Notes under the pieces: model-generated
Told to the model about the DNA's origin: nothing
Databases searched by the model: none
Seen by the model: only the letters and a program-made list of their open reading frames with translations
Part shown: positions 36,530 to 48,322 of the stretch, piece after piece
Layout of the letters: every line of letters starts with the position of its first letter
Position numbering within the stretch: position 1 is the stretch's first letter
Assembly: GCF_932526225.1 (NCBI RefSeq)
Contig: NC_064044.1
Span: 11,980,084-12,044,083 of the forward strand
Length of the DNA: 64,000 bases
From: Nematostella vectensis
Lineage: Eukaryota; Cnidaria; Anthozoa; Actiniaria; Edwardsiidae
Direction of reading: 5' to 3'
Program-made: the position numbers and the translations under genes

Positions 36530-37460
36530 TTTACTCGTTCAATGTGACAGTGATGCATTCTTTCTTTGTCAACTATCAGCGAGTCTTCATTTAATCCTCC
36601 AGTTAATCTATGAAATGTATAGCCCTCCCTCAAAAACGAGATCCAACAACTGCAGGAGTTTGTTAAGTGAAATAATAAATCAAGGAATTCCTTTGATTTG
36701 ACTTAAATGTACCCTGGGTAGCTTAAATGTGCCTTCTTTCAAACCTTCTTTCAAAAAGTTACATTGCGTTATCTGAGCTAATGGCGAAGGACAGTCTCCA
36801 AAACTTGCCCAACGTTTTTTATTAGTCGGCTTTCTGGGTAGATTTTGCGGGACGCAATTTGAGCGACACCAATGTTGATGACTATGATATTCCTGGAGCA
36901 CAATTGCCGAAGCCTATCATTTTCTAGCTAGACGGCATGTTGAATTGCGTCCCCTAAACCGTCCCAGCAAAGCTGAGATGTCAAGCGTCACACGTTACAC
37001 TAAAGTTAATATAGAATCATCTAATTTGAGCTGCTTCATCATAGCCGTATATACGCGTCATTTAACATTGTTTTTTTCGCACGAAAAAACGATCGCCGTG
37101 TAGCACGGTCTTCCGCCTTGTTTTTCACGCAACATGTTGCAGGATTTAAAAAATGACGAATTATGAAAAAATCGATCCGTGTAACACCACGTCGTCTTTT
37201 TGTGTAACAAATCCCACAATCCATCTTGTTTTGGGCATGCAAACGAGGTCGTGTCAACAAAATGTGGGCGCGCGGAGACTGGGCTCGAGAATTTTGTTGC
37301 AAAACGATCCGTGTAACATGTACCTCGAAAATGGTGGCGTCATTTGTTGCGCAAAAAAAAAATGTTGCAAACGACTTTATAGCCGCTTTGCGTACAGTGG
37401 ACGTCACCCCTCCGCAGGGGCGTATCTAGAGAAAAACCCAGGGTGGGGTTCATAATAGCA
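36530..37460. other. Gene-free stretch with decayed repeats
   Basis: No exon was recognised. The segment 37060-37400 has recurring words (cgatccgtgtaac, twice) and ends with atagccgctttgcgtacagt and ggacgtcacc. A diverged counterpart of that end lies at 39765-39810 (atagccgcttcgctgc, gtggacgtca), so a dispersed repeat is likely. Confidence 0.45.
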
Positions 37461-37829
37461 ATAAGGGACCTTTAGCAAGGACGACGGCGACGGCTAGGAC
37501 AACGAGATCGAAATAGATGCCTTCGCGTTTAAAAATCTACTCCAGTTTATTTGCAATAAAATCAGCTAAACAATGAAGTCGACAGATAGAAATATATACT
37601 AAGGACATCATTTCTACTGTAGCGAACGTAGTTGGTGGAGTTTACATGCAAACGTCCGCGTCCTCAGACCTTGAAATTGGGGATTTTCACGTCGTGATTT
37701 TGTGGGAAAAGGCTGAAATTTATCAGACAACGCATTTGACGTGCTGCTTTTCAATCCTGAATCAAATTCCATTGTTTTCTGCCGTCGTCGTCCACGTTCC
37801 CGTCTTTGTTGCTTAAGGTCCCTATTATT
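37461..37829. mobile_element. About 370-bp MITE with AGGGACCTTAAGCAA-type ends
   Basis: The left end reads aataagggacctttagcaag, then gacgacggcgacg. The right end reads cgtcgtcgtccacgttcccg, then tctttgttgcttaaggtccctattatt, which is the approximate reverse complement. The interior is non-coding. The exact termini and target duplication are uncertain because both ends sit in AT-rich sequence. Confidence 0.75.
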
Positions 37830-38029
37830 AACTGACCACGGATCAATTTCGTTCAAATCGGCATTCTTAACTCTAGTAATAAGTCGCAAAACATTTTCTA
37901 TTGAAAAACTTAAAATTAGTCTTCCTTAACTTCGATCGAAAAAGAACTCATCTCGTTATATGAGCAGGATGGGGCCCGGACCGGACCCCCCTCTAAACAC
38001 ACCCCTTCTCCGTTACCTAATAGTAAATG

Positions 38030-39755
38030 AAAAATAATCTTTCAACTACTTTCTCAGGTTTAAAGGTAAATAAGGATAAGTTAGAAGCGCCTAATTTGGG
38101 AGACCCACTAGTTTCTAACAGGCTCATAACAGATGTGAAACATTTAGATAAACCAATGAAGATTTTAGGTGTTTACTTCACCTACGATCAAAAACGGTCA
38201 TATAAGTTAAATTTTGATGACACTCTTGAATCCTTAAAAAAATCCATCTGTGTCTGGAAATGGAGAATTCTAACACTCTTGGGGCGGATACAGGTTGTGA
38301 AATCTTTTGTTATACCTAAATGCCTTCATAGGGCCTTTCTTTTATCGTTACATGAGGATTTCATTAAGGAAGTAAATAGCATAATATATCAGTTTATTTG
38401 GAATGGGAACAACAAGGTCAAAAGACGGGCTCTTGTTGGAGAATATAAGGATGGTGGCCTTAAAATGACAGATTTGAAAACCTTAATAATGTCTCAGAAA
38501 GTGGTGATGTTAAAAAGACATTTGGATGAAGAAGATAATGCTGACTGAAAAACGTTTTTAAATCTTTTTCTAGCTCCTGTTGGCGGTGCATACATCTTAG
38601 GCTGTAGATTTCATATTTCAAAACTCCCATTAAGGAATATCCCACACTTTTATTTACAGAGTTTAGAAGAATGGTAAAAACTTAATAGACAGGAAGGTGA
38701 CACAAGGGAAGAAGCTTTAGAGCAAGTGATCTGGAATAATGAAGAGATTTGTGTTCAAAAACAATCCTGTTATTATAAGGAATATATACAATTAGGTATC
38801 CATAGAGTTGTAGATATATGGAAAAGTACGGGACAACTATTAACATGGAATGACCTTCAGGCTAGAGGATTAAGGTCAGGTGATTTTCTCAAATGGCTTG
38901 GCCTATTAAATGCAATACCGAAAAAGTGGACTTGTATGATAAAGGGTCAGGTTTTTAAAGAGCTACTTGTTTTTCAAGAGGCCCCAATCCCAACCTTATA
39001 TCTTAGCAGTAAATGGATAAATGCATTAGATATTACTGCCAAATTAGTGTACAATCATAATATCTCTAAAATGCTGGTAACACCCACAGCACAGACAAGG
39101 CATAATCGTGACTATCCTGAGAACGATTTTGACTGGGAAGAGATTTACATGCTGCCCCTCTGTGTTGCCATAGATACATATTCACGTGCGTTTCAGTTCA
39201 AGATTTTACATTGTATTCTCTTCACTAATTTATTTAAGATCGGTATTGTGAATTCGCCCGTCTGTTCTTTTTGCGAGGCTGAAGACGAGACTCTAGAACA
39301 TCTTTTTTGCCACTGTAAATATATGTGCCTTTTTGGGCTTGATTTATGCTTTATGCGACTTTTGGCTTAATTTATGCTCTGATGATTTCTTGTTAGCAGA
39401 TCAGTATATTCTTTTTGGTCTCTGGGATTCTGGTATAAATGATTTCATGATAATTAACCATCTAATACTTATAGTAAAGCAATGCATATACTTTTGTAGA
39501 AAAAAGAAAATACTTCCAAATTTTTCAGATCACTAGCTTATAGAGTGCACAAAATTAAAAGTCATATCAGTAAACAGAAAAATAATGTAATAACCCACTT
39601 GAAAAAGTGGGAGAAATTGGCCTCTTGTGAAAGGGAAGAAGAAAGTGTAATGTATCTGTAAAGTAATGTAATAGACTGTAAGTTGTAATGTTTAATGTGA
39701 ATTGTAAATGGAATGTTAAAAAGAGAAATAAAGAGTGATAAAAATATAAAAAAAT
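38030..39755 (+). mobile_element. 5'-truncated, broken non-LTR retrotransposon (LINE)
   Basis: The frame from 38027 encodes the end of a reverse transcriptase of the L1/Tx1-like type: FSGLKVNKDK, then ILGVYFTYD, WKWRILTLLGRIQVVKSFVI and IYQFIWNGNNKVKR. The same frame continues downstream past two in-frame stops (38546-38548 and about 38677) into IWNNEEICV and WKSTGQLLTWNDLQARGL. It ends with a cysteine/histidine motif, CSFCEAEDETLEHLFCHC. A one-base frameshift near 39345 moves the final part into another frame. The element finishes in an A-rich tail near 39755. The 5' three-quarters is absent, as is usual for dead LINE copies. Clade assignment is approximate. Confidence 0.9.
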
Positions 39756-39944
39756 GCTTTCTCAGAGCCGTATATAGCCGCTTCGCTGCAATACAGTGTG
39801 GACGTCAAACTAAATTGCGGGACACTAACCTCCGTTACATTATAGTAAAGGTAGAATTATCGCACAGTTACTTGCTCAGAGCTGCATTTATGTCGGGTTG
39901 TGTGACAGTGGACCTCATGCCAAGTTGCGTGACAAAAAGCCTCG

Positions 39945-41221
39945 TTACACTATGGTCTCTGTACTCTGATCTGAGGCAAAGCCACTCCTTCGACAGTCCC
40001 CATTCTCTTCATCCGTGGTGATGCGGCACACTCGCAGACCCGAACCTCTCTTGAACATCACTGCCTCCGGTTCACTAAACCTGTAAAAACGATTGTGACT
40101 CACCTTGTAGAGTTCACTTTTCTTCAAGATTGGCTTCAAATGCTGACATAAAGGGCTTTCTGAGCAACACGTTTCACTGCTGTCCTCAAAGTTAAAGCGT
40201 ACGCGTTTTCGATGCCGTTTCGAGAAACGTTTCGAGCGAACCTCGGGAAGCTTGAACACCGTTGGCGAAGTAGTTGCGCTCTCGGGTAACCCCGAATCTG
40301 GAGTCATCGAGGAAGAGCCGGCCCACGACCCACACGAAGACGACGAGTACTTTCGGTGATCCATGGGAGAACCCGATCTCGTGACGGAGTAATTTGAAAG
40401 CGCAGTCAAAATCAACGGAGATGGAGAGTAGCGGCGACCTTTGAAATGATTTTTCATTCGGTTGTGAGGTGATCGGCGGCTTTCCCGAGGACTTCCGAAT
40501 GACAACAATAACCGATCTTTGATCTTCGGAGATGACGGCACAGCCCCCGACCTGGCGACGTTTCTCGTGAGTTTGACCCTCCTTCCATTCAAAGGAGCGG
40601 GTGATTCAGCGAGCGGGGAGGGGGTATATGAGATCCCTGCTCGCTTACAGCATTCCTGGTTGGGCACCTTAAGGTCATTTTTCTTCGTCAAAATGGCGTG
40701 AGGACGACTAGACTTGATGTACGTCATACCAGGATCATCAACAGGCGATCGACAGTCCAGAGTCCAGTGGTATGGGAACTTCTCTGGGACGAAATATTGA
40801 AAGGGCGTGGTCGTCGTGCCCTTCTCAGGGCTATCGACAAGACGCGGAGAGAATGGCGGCCTCGGAGTTCGCGGCCTGGATGCGGCGGGGGATGCATAGG
40901 TAAGGAGAGAATAAGCTGGGGTAGATGCGGTCCGGCGGGAGAGGGTGCGGGGATTTCTGTCGGTGCCTTGGGGACCATATCGTCCAGCACACCAATACCG
41001 GAGAAATTCCCAAGATCGGTACATTTGGTGTCAGTTGTATCTTCCCCGTGTCTCCATATAAACGATAGACAGCTACCGCCGACAATCATTCCCCGGCTGC
41101 AATTAAGAAATTGTACGCTCCTGAAGGCGACGAGGCGAATGACCAGTAATATGACGGCGAAGACGAGTGCAACCTGAAATACTGAGAGGAAAGGCGAGCG
41201 AGAAGAGTCGTGAAGCACCAT
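39945..41221 (-). CDS. Predicted single-pass membrane protein with Ser/Pro/Arg-rich tail
   Basis: A 970-base open frame ending at 39945 encodes a Ser/Pro/Arg-rich tail. An upstream frame starting at 41221 begins MVLHDSSRSPFLSVFQVALV and carries a clear transmembrane segment (about residues 11-33, continuing AVILLVIRLVAF). The two frames differ, but an 83-base GT-AG intron (40998-40916) joins them exactly, giving 397 residues. Without splicing, the tail frame could start at its own ATG at 41024. Near the C-terminus RKRVRFNFEDS contains RVRF, which fits the RVxF docking motif for protein phosphatase 1. The final segment (KPILKKSELYKVSHNRFYRF) looks constrained. I do not recognise the family. 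The intron is a prediction. Confidence 0.55.
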
Positions 41222-43114
41222 GTCAAGCTGCTTCTGCCAGAAAGGGGGGAGAAAGATTGGAGATGAGAATGATTGGTTGTTTTGTTATTATTGCCGTATT
41301 TTTGTTCATTACTTATTACTCACATTGTTATTACTGTTCGAGTGTTATTCAAAAACAATGAAAGTTATGTATGGAAATTTTGGTTTATTTGATACTTTGC
41401 GCTAGCTAGCTATTGATTGCCGAACTATTAACGCGGATCTATCGAATCATTTTAACGTGGAGACTTATGTATCCTCCACTTGTAAAATATCTTCAGAACT
41501 AAATTACAATTTCTAACTGGCTAAACCTTGTCGATCAGATGTTCGATTATGCGATTTTCACACAAACATTTGTTAACGCAAATTTATTATAAAACAGAAC
41601 AACACATAGCTTAAGAACTTTGCGTTTCGCCAATCAAAAACTTTTCTAACCATAGCAATCAATCGTTTTCTTGCCCATTAGATCTTGCTCCGGTGACCCC
41701 TTAATGCGACGAGATAACTCTGAGTGAAAAAACTCTTGGCGAATAAGCACAAAAAAGACAAGGAAAAATAAAAAAAACCTCGCCTGGAGGAATACATTAA
41801 GCATTCAGTTTCTAAGGACATTATAGGCTGTTACCATAGAAATACCATGAACTTGACGTAATTGTTGTAGACATGAATACCAAATTATTAGGCGAAATAA
41901 ACATGGACTAAAAAAAGGGTATAACTGTGGCTACTTCGAAAGTTTAAAAAAAAAACCACTTTGAATATTACACATAACACCCCCTCAGTAGTAGCCGGTA
42001 GTTCTTTGTCAGCTCTCCCAGTCCAAGTGTTTGATAAATCCTTCCACCGACTATTGTGCTCCTTCATTGTCGGGGGTAAGTCAACAGATTGACATAAACC
42101 GTCGCTAAATGGGTAACAAAAGGACGCAAGTTTGAAGCATAGTGAGGTGCATACCCAGGGTTGGCTGAACGGGGAGAGGGTTACGCATTCACAGGTGTTG
42201 TAGTATTTTAAATTCCTTATCAAGAAATGGCCCATTTTTTCGCCACCGAGGAGGGGGGGGGGGGGGGGGGGGGCAGGATGCACTCGGGGGAGGGGGGGGG
42301 CAGGATGCACTCGGGGGGGGGGGGGGGGTGCGCAGGATTCCCCCGTGTACCTGTCTGACAGTTCTCCATTCTCTACAGAGCTATGCTTTTTCTACAAAGT
42401 TTTTTGTACTTTAAAAAAACTTGAATCGTGTTTACACGGGAACGCCGGATAAGTGAAGAGGCGTTAACGGTGGAAAATAAACTCAGTTCTCAAAAACATC
42501 GTGGTATGTGGGAATGCGGCCTAAGCTGACTACACTGCTAACAATTGGTTTACACATTCAATTCTCCACAAGAGCTGAATCCAAGGCTAATGCCGAGTTC
42601 ATACATCCCGACACATTTTGTCTCGTTAAGACACAATTGGTTCGCGAGTTATTAACTTTCACATAGTCTAAAGATTTGAACACGGTTGAAGCTTTGCATG
42701 GTCATAGGGTAACAAGTGAAAACGTGCGAATATTGTTAATATTCACGCTTTCGTGTGGAAATGCGCTTTATTCGCGTACATAAAATTGTTTTACATTTTT
42801 TCCCTAAAAGCTAACCAGATTGAGCCTAAAAATGACAAGTAATAATACTTAAGAATAATATTACCAAAGAAGTTTTAAAAATGACTTTCATGGTATACTT
42901 TAAATTGTTAGATGACTCGTAATTAGCTGTACAAGTGACTAGCAGGGAACCATTCCACTGCAGCAAGGGTTTAAAATAAAATAAGCAATAAAATAAAAAT
43001 GCAGCGAGGGCTTCAAATAAAATAAACATTCTGAGCAACATATTACCCATACCAGCCCGCGGTATAGGCGCTTACTGCTGAACGCTTTTGGAAAACGTTT
43101 TTTGAAATAGCTGT
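41222..43114. other. Gene-free spacer with poly-G tract
   Basis: AT-rich DNA without recognisable exons. At 42245-42330 two blocks of poly-G are separated by caggatgcactcgg, repeated twice. Frames across this tract are low-complexity Pro/His artefacts. Confidence 0.6.
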
Positions 43115-43650
43115 ATGTCCACAATAATGAGGTGATACTGACATTTTCACCAAGGGTTTGTTGTCTGGATATCCAGGTCCCCAGTTCTTTCGCCTGAACA
43201 TGTCCACAATAATGAGGTGATACTGACATTTTCACCAAGGGTTTGTTGTCTGGATATCCAGGTCCCCAGTTCTTTCGCCTGAACATGTCCACAATAATGA
43301 GGTGATACTGACATTTTCACCAAGGGTTTGTTGTCTGGATATCCAGGTCCCCAGTTCTTTCGCCTGAACATGTCCATAATAATGAGGTGATACTGACATT
43401 TTCACCAAGGGTTTGTTGTCTGGATATCCAGGTCCCCAGTTCTTTCGCCTGAACATGTCCATAATAATGAGGTGATACTGACATTTTCACCAAGGGTTTG
43501 TTGTCTGGATATCCAGGTCCCCAGTTCTTTCGCCTGAACATGTCCATAATAATGAGGTGATACTGACATTTTCACCAAGGGTTTGTTGTCTGGATATCCA
43601 GGTCCCCAGTTCTTTCGCCTGAACATGTCCATAATAATGAGGTGATAAAG
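43115..43650. repeat. 85-bp satellite, six full copies plus a partial one
   Basis: Units start at 43115, 43200, 43285, 43370, 43455, 43540 and 43625 with atgtccacaataatgaggtg or its variant atgtccataataatgaggtg. They contain actgacattttcaccaaggg, tttgttgtctggatatccag and gtccccagttctttcgcctg. The copies are almost identical. The first three carry C and the later four carry T at the variable site, so the array grew recently by local duplication. It lies about 120 bases beyond the stop codon of the nearer tropomyosin. Confidence 0.97.
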
Positions 43651-43769
43651 ACAAAGCTCCCTCGAGCAAGCCCTTGCTTGGGAGCGGAAATTGAAAATTA
43701 ACCTATTTTAAATTACAGGATCATGAAAGAGATCTAAGATCTAGTATACTAGGAGACCATGGAAATAGT

Positions 43770-44516
43770 CTACATATCCAGGTTTCTGTTCAGATCAACG
43801 AGTTCCAGGTCCATTTCCCTCAAAATCTCCTCCTTCTTTTTCTTATAGCTGTCTATCTCTATGATAATCGTGTCGTTAATGCGCTCCAGTTTCAACGCCT
43901 CTCTCTCAGCGTCTTCGTACCTTTGTTCATATTGTTTCAACTGCTCTTGGAAAAACTTAAGTTTCTCTTCTTTGAGTTCTTCCCTCTCGTACGCCTCATC
44001 ACCGGACGCCTCGAGTTTCTGGATATTTGTCAACGCATTCCCCATCGTGCTTTCTAGGCTCTGGATTCTGTTCTCCAGGGTTCTCCCTTTCTCGATTGCT
44101 CTCTCAAGGTCTCTTGTTACCACTACCTCCTTTCTCTCAGCCTCAGTCAGGGTTTCGAGGGTCTCCTTCTCCACTCTTTCCATCTCTTTGAGCTTTGCTT
44201 CAAGATCCATAATTTTCTCATCACCTTTCATCTCCGATTCTTCCAGCCCTTTTCTTGCTTCCTCATTCATCTCACTATTATGGACCAGATTTTGGAGCAG
44301 CTTTTCTTGCTCTTCGACCCGTTCGTTTGTTTTTTCGAGCTCAGAGTTCAGCAAAGTGATTCGCCTTTGAATACCAGATGCTTCACTTAAAAGTTGCTCT
44401 TCCTTCGCCTCGGCTTCTTTTAGCAAACTCTTAGCGCCAAGTTCCCGTTCCTCGGCATCATCTGTTTGATCTTTGATCTGCTGCATTTTTTCTTTAAGTT
44501 TTAACAACTGTGCCAT
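43770..44516 (-). CDS. Tropomyosin-like protein, intronless (paralogue 1)
   Basis: A single uninterrupted frame of 248 residues starting MAQLLKLKEKMQQIKDQTDD; an in-frame upstream ATG at 44582 would add 22 residues unlike tropomyosin. The whole protein is a heptad coiled coil rich in Glu, Lys and Leu with tropomyosin signatures: DDAEERE near the start, QRRITLLNSELEKT, EEQEK, MKGDEKIMDLEAKLKEMER and a C-terminal YEDAEREALKLERIND. Tropomyosins dimerise along actin filaments and control myosin access and filament stability. Vertebrate muscle forms have 284 residues; shorter forms of about 240-250 are usual in cnidarians. It is more diverged than its partner at 48323, and the central repeat (ENRIQSLESTMGNALTNIQK) departs most. 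Confidence 0.93.
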   Translation of the reverse strand: MAQLLKLKEKMQQIKDQTDDAEERELGAKSLLKEAEAKEEQLLSEASGIQRRITLLNSELEKTNERVEEQEKLLQNLVHNSEMNEEARKGLEESEMKGDEKIMDLEAKLKEMERVEKETLETLTEAERKEVVVTRDLERAIEKGRTLENRIQSLESTMGNALTNIQKLEASGDEAYEREELKEEKLKFFQEQLKQYEQRYEDAEREALKLERINDTIIIEIDSYKKKKEEILREMDLELVDLNRNLDM

Positions 44517-45259
44517 GTTTAAAAAACAACAATATCCTGCAAAACTTAAAAGTTTGTCTGGTAGAGTCGATTCCCAAGCCAAAAATGCAAATCTTTTGTA
44601 CCACTGTCCCGGGGTCTTTATTCAAAACTTCTTCCCTAGGGATTAGCTAATCTGCTCCGACAATACAACACTCGCAGCTTTAGCCATTAGAATTAGAAGA
44701 ATGTTGTGGCCTGCGTGTCGGTTTCGTGATTTAGAAACTTTACACCCAGAATAGAATCAATGGATTAGAGGACTTTTTATTTTATAGAGTTTAGCGATAC
44801 TTGACGGCAAATAAACTTTCTATAATGTCTTTACATTGTGATTTACATAAGTCTCTTTGCAATGCGTTGATAATATCATTTCAATAAAATTTGAATTTCA
44901 TATTATGTTGTTGATTCTTATAATGCAATCAAATATACGAGACCAAGTAGAGAACGAATAATCTGTGCCATTTATACGGTTACAAGAATATAAAAAAATA
45001 AGACTAAAAGCGTACGAAAATCAAAATGAAAAATAAAATAAATAAATAAAAATTAAAAAGGTACGGAAAGTAGCAAATCTATTATTTTGGGTGTTCTTAC
45101 GGATAAACTCGCTTTGTTTGCCTATTCTTTTTCTGACTTTTTTTTTGTAAGATGGTAGATTAAAGGGCGTGCGCGGACAGTCCTTTTGGCCAACCCTGAA
45201 TATTTGAACCTTTTTTTGCCTCCTTGACATTTGTTTCTCCGGGTATAGGATAGTGGTTT

Positions 45260-45293
<34 letters not shown>

Positions 45294-45329
45294 ACAGTAA
45301 TTGCCACTAGCGCGAGCTAATCCGGCAAT
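44517..45329. other. Spacer upstream of tropomyosin paralogue 1
   Basis: This should contain the promoter of the minus-strand tropomyosin, but no core element is evident. The rest is AT-rich, with a long T/A run near 45262-45290. Short frames here are low complexity. Confidence 0.5.
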
Positions 45330-45638
45330 GAGTGTAACCTCGGTTAGTAAGCACTGTCACTAGGGGTGGTCACTGCCAGAGGGTTTATTGCGTCCCCAGT
45401 GGTTCTTTTACGTCCCTTCGGTTCAGGTTTAGTGTAGTACAGCTTGAAGAGACGGGACCTCCGGTTTAGTGTCCTTATCCGAGAAGACTGGAAACACGGG
45501 AGAATAACTTCAACTCACTTGTGACAAATTCGATTCAAGGCAGGAACCCGGAAAAAATCCCCAGTTTGAGCCAGGATTCGAACCTGGGCCACAGCGGTGA
45601 GAGGCCGACGCGCTAACACACTAGGCCACCCGTGCTTC
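45330..45638 (-). mobile_element. tRNA-derived SINE, nearly full length
   Basis: Read on the minus strand, the 5' end is tRNA-like. An A box lies in gtggcctagtgtgttagcgc and a B box in ggttcgaatcctggct, the RNA polymerase III promoter pair. A tRNA-unrelated body follows, with accactggggacgcaataaa and agtgacagtgcttactaac. A deleted copy on the plus strand is at 33403-33558. The mutated acceptor-stem context and the long unrelated 3' body exclude a working tRNA gene. Confidence 0.88.
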
Positions 45639-45722
45639 CATGGTTTTGCATAATCAAAGGCTCACTATCTCACTAGAATTGAATGTCTCTTGCGCTAATA
45701 AAAAAAGTTTATCAACAATTAC

Positions 45723-46010
45723 TGTCGAATCCGTTGTATCGCGACCCGCGTTTTTGAAACACTATTTGTTTTGGTTTTCTGTTCCGTCAGTAAAACCATT
45801 CTAAGCCAATCAGAGTCTCGTTTTATGCACTTCCCTGGCTTTCCTCTGGACGAAAAGCAGACAGTGTCGCGACAGAAACCAGACAACTGCACTAGGCGAG
45901 AGATGGCAAGAATCTGATTGGCTTAAAATAATTTGACTGGCGAAACAGAAAATCCCAAAAGACAAAAACAAATCGATGTTTTGCGGCGTCGCGATACAAA
46001 GGATTCGACA
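45723..46010. mobile_element. 288-bp palindromic MITE
   Basis: Left end TGTCGAATCCGTTGTATCGC; right end GCGATACAAAGGATTCGACA, its near-perfect complement. Inner parts also pair (ctaagccaatcagagtct with agaatctgattggctta). There is no coding capacity. The target duplication is unclear. Confidence 0.9.
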
Positions 46011-48322
46011 TTAAAGCACTTCGCTCGGACTAGACCTTTTTACTCGAGAACCTCGTCCTCATGGGCTCGCCCCAGTTTTCTCAGGACAATGCCGATGATG
46101 TTGAGGGCGAAATCGAGGCCGCTTTGGTAGGTAGGAGTTCGGTTTGCAGCGGCTGTCTCGCGAATATTTGAAGACGTTTTCTTACCAAATTATCGCATTT
46201 CAAGCTCCTTTAATAAGTTTTTCAGCTTCAAGTTTTAGAGTAAAAACGAGCGGAGTGCTTGATGAAAACACACTGTTACACAGGCCTCCCAAATATGGAG
46301 AAGGCCCATTATAGAACATTCATATGATTCATTGTAATTAATTGCATTATCTAACAAATCACTTGAATCATTTTTCGTTAGGATTGGAAAAGTGATTTGC
46401 GTCTCCATTTTGTTTTTGTATTTCTTGGTACACCTGTGGTATACACATATTTCAGGGCGTTCCATAAAGGAGGCGGAGGAGGCCGAAGCAAGGATTCCAA
46501 GAAAGGGGCCGGATTCATTTTAATTGTTCTTCCGTGGATTTCCTTATATTTCTTGTTATTTTTAAGCCAAATATGTGTAGATAGGGGGGGGACTGGGCCC
46601 TAGCATAGATCCGCCCCTGTATTCCAAGTAACTGAGTAAGGTTGCCATGGAGAATAAACGTGTCTTAGCTTGCAGTTGTTCATGCGTGAATCAGGAACAT
46701 AATCAAAAATGATACAGCTTCCGAAGACGCATTTTTTTCCATGGCCAACACTACGTAGAAATGGATTCCTGCGATTGCAACCTTATTTAAAGTAGGTGTA
46801 TACGGGCCCTTACGAGAGCATTACAATAATAACGGTTTTCAAGGATAGTTTGCTGTTTCCCCGAGGGATGTGGTGATTTTTTTTTTTCTGCCAGTCTTTG
46901 CTTGCTTGATTTTTTTTTTCGGGTGTGTCTGAGTGTGTGTAGGGGAGGGGGGGGGGGGTGGGACCAGCTACTCCTACCCATCAAATATCAAACAGTCTGT
47001 CCCTTAGGAACATGTTAGGGGCATACCTTTGCGGTGATGTCCACTGGATAACAATAAAAGCAACATTCAAAATGTAATAGCCTGTTAATCTTAAATATTG
47101 ACATCTTCAAGAAAGAATTTCAAATCTTTTCTTTTAAGCCTTTAACTTATAAAAAAAGAACTGGGCTCCCCCACCCTCCAAAAAAAAAAAAAATGTAATC
47201 CAGAAACGACGAATCGGGACAAACGCGCTCGCACCCCTGGAACCACACGGCTTAAAATACAAGATGTCACCCGATCACCGAACTGAGCGTGTTTTCCGTG
47301 ATGATAACACCGAGTACCGTATCGGAACCGAGACCATCTTATCAAAAAATAAATGAAAATTCCGTATGGTTGTTATGCAGTTGTTATTTTAGGTATAGCA
47401 TTCTGTCATTTTCGATTTTGATAATGATTAATAAGGGAGCGCGCGAGAAAGAAAGAGCGCGCTCCCTGTGTGCCCGATCTCCGCGACAACCTGGGTCCCA
47501 GAGGATGGCAAAAACCGCATAAAACGATAAAACCGCCAGCTGAATCAAAGATAAGCTGACAAATTTGTAAAACAAAACCTATCTTGGTAAAAATAATGTA
47601 ATAAATACAACTTAATTGGTAAATTGTTTTAATTCATTTACATAGAGAATATCAAATGACATGATTTAAAAATATTCATATCGTTGTCAAAATCTTAACC
47701 ACCTTTATAAAAGTCTATATTCAATCACCTAGATAATCACTAGAATATCTCCCATTTGAAGTCTGGTGGAAACTAGAATACTGAGGTCGTTAAAGGCATA
47801 CGAGCCGAATTGATTTGTACTTAAAACCTTCCAAAAGTATATTTAAAAGATTAGAGGGGATTATGAACCGGTTATACATAAAGTTCCTTGGTTGTTACTA
47901 GATATAAACGACAAAACACTAGCGGTAGGGAAATAATAACCCTACAATAAGTCAAACAATTCCATTTGAAAGGCACAACAGAAATACAAATCCTCAAGGG
48001 TGAATTACAGCATTGAATCACTGTTATTTGTAATTCAGGTCATAATACCGACTAGCTCTGCATGGAACCGACTGGAAATCATGTAATTCGAGATGTTTAC
48101 GGGCAAATAAAGGACAAATCAATGTCACCGTTCTAAGATCTCGACAATCAGCCGTCAGACTTCAAAATTCCTATGAATGTACAAATGATAACATCTCAAA
48201 AACTTTGCGAAAGTCGAAAATATGCGGAATATTTCAAAGTATATTCTGCGGACGTGTAAATAAACTACCTAAAATATTAATAATGCTATGCATGAGTGCT
48301 TGCCTCCATGAGACTCCGAGTT
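46011..48322. other. Gene-free spacer between tropomyosin paralogues
   Basis: Contains a G-run repeat remnant at about 46580-46615 (gggggggactgggccc), homopolymer tracts (46875, 46920, 46945-46960, 47175-47192) and otherwise AT-rich sequence. The part directly below 48323 is probably the 3'UTR of the second tropomyosin. No exon was recognised. Confidence 0.5.

Noticed and set aside
43147-43669. A ladder of near-identical 76-residue minus-strand frames spaced 85 bases apart
   Set aside because: The 85-bp satellite rotates frame each unit (85 is not divisible by 3), so the same peptide recurs artefactually; there is no start context or conservation.
45560-45638. A possible tRNA gene on the minus strand, and a similar tRNA-like head at 62520
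   Set aside because: A and B boxes are present, but neither gives a clean cloverleaf followed by a terminator; both continue into SINE bodies, and one shares its body with 33403-33558.
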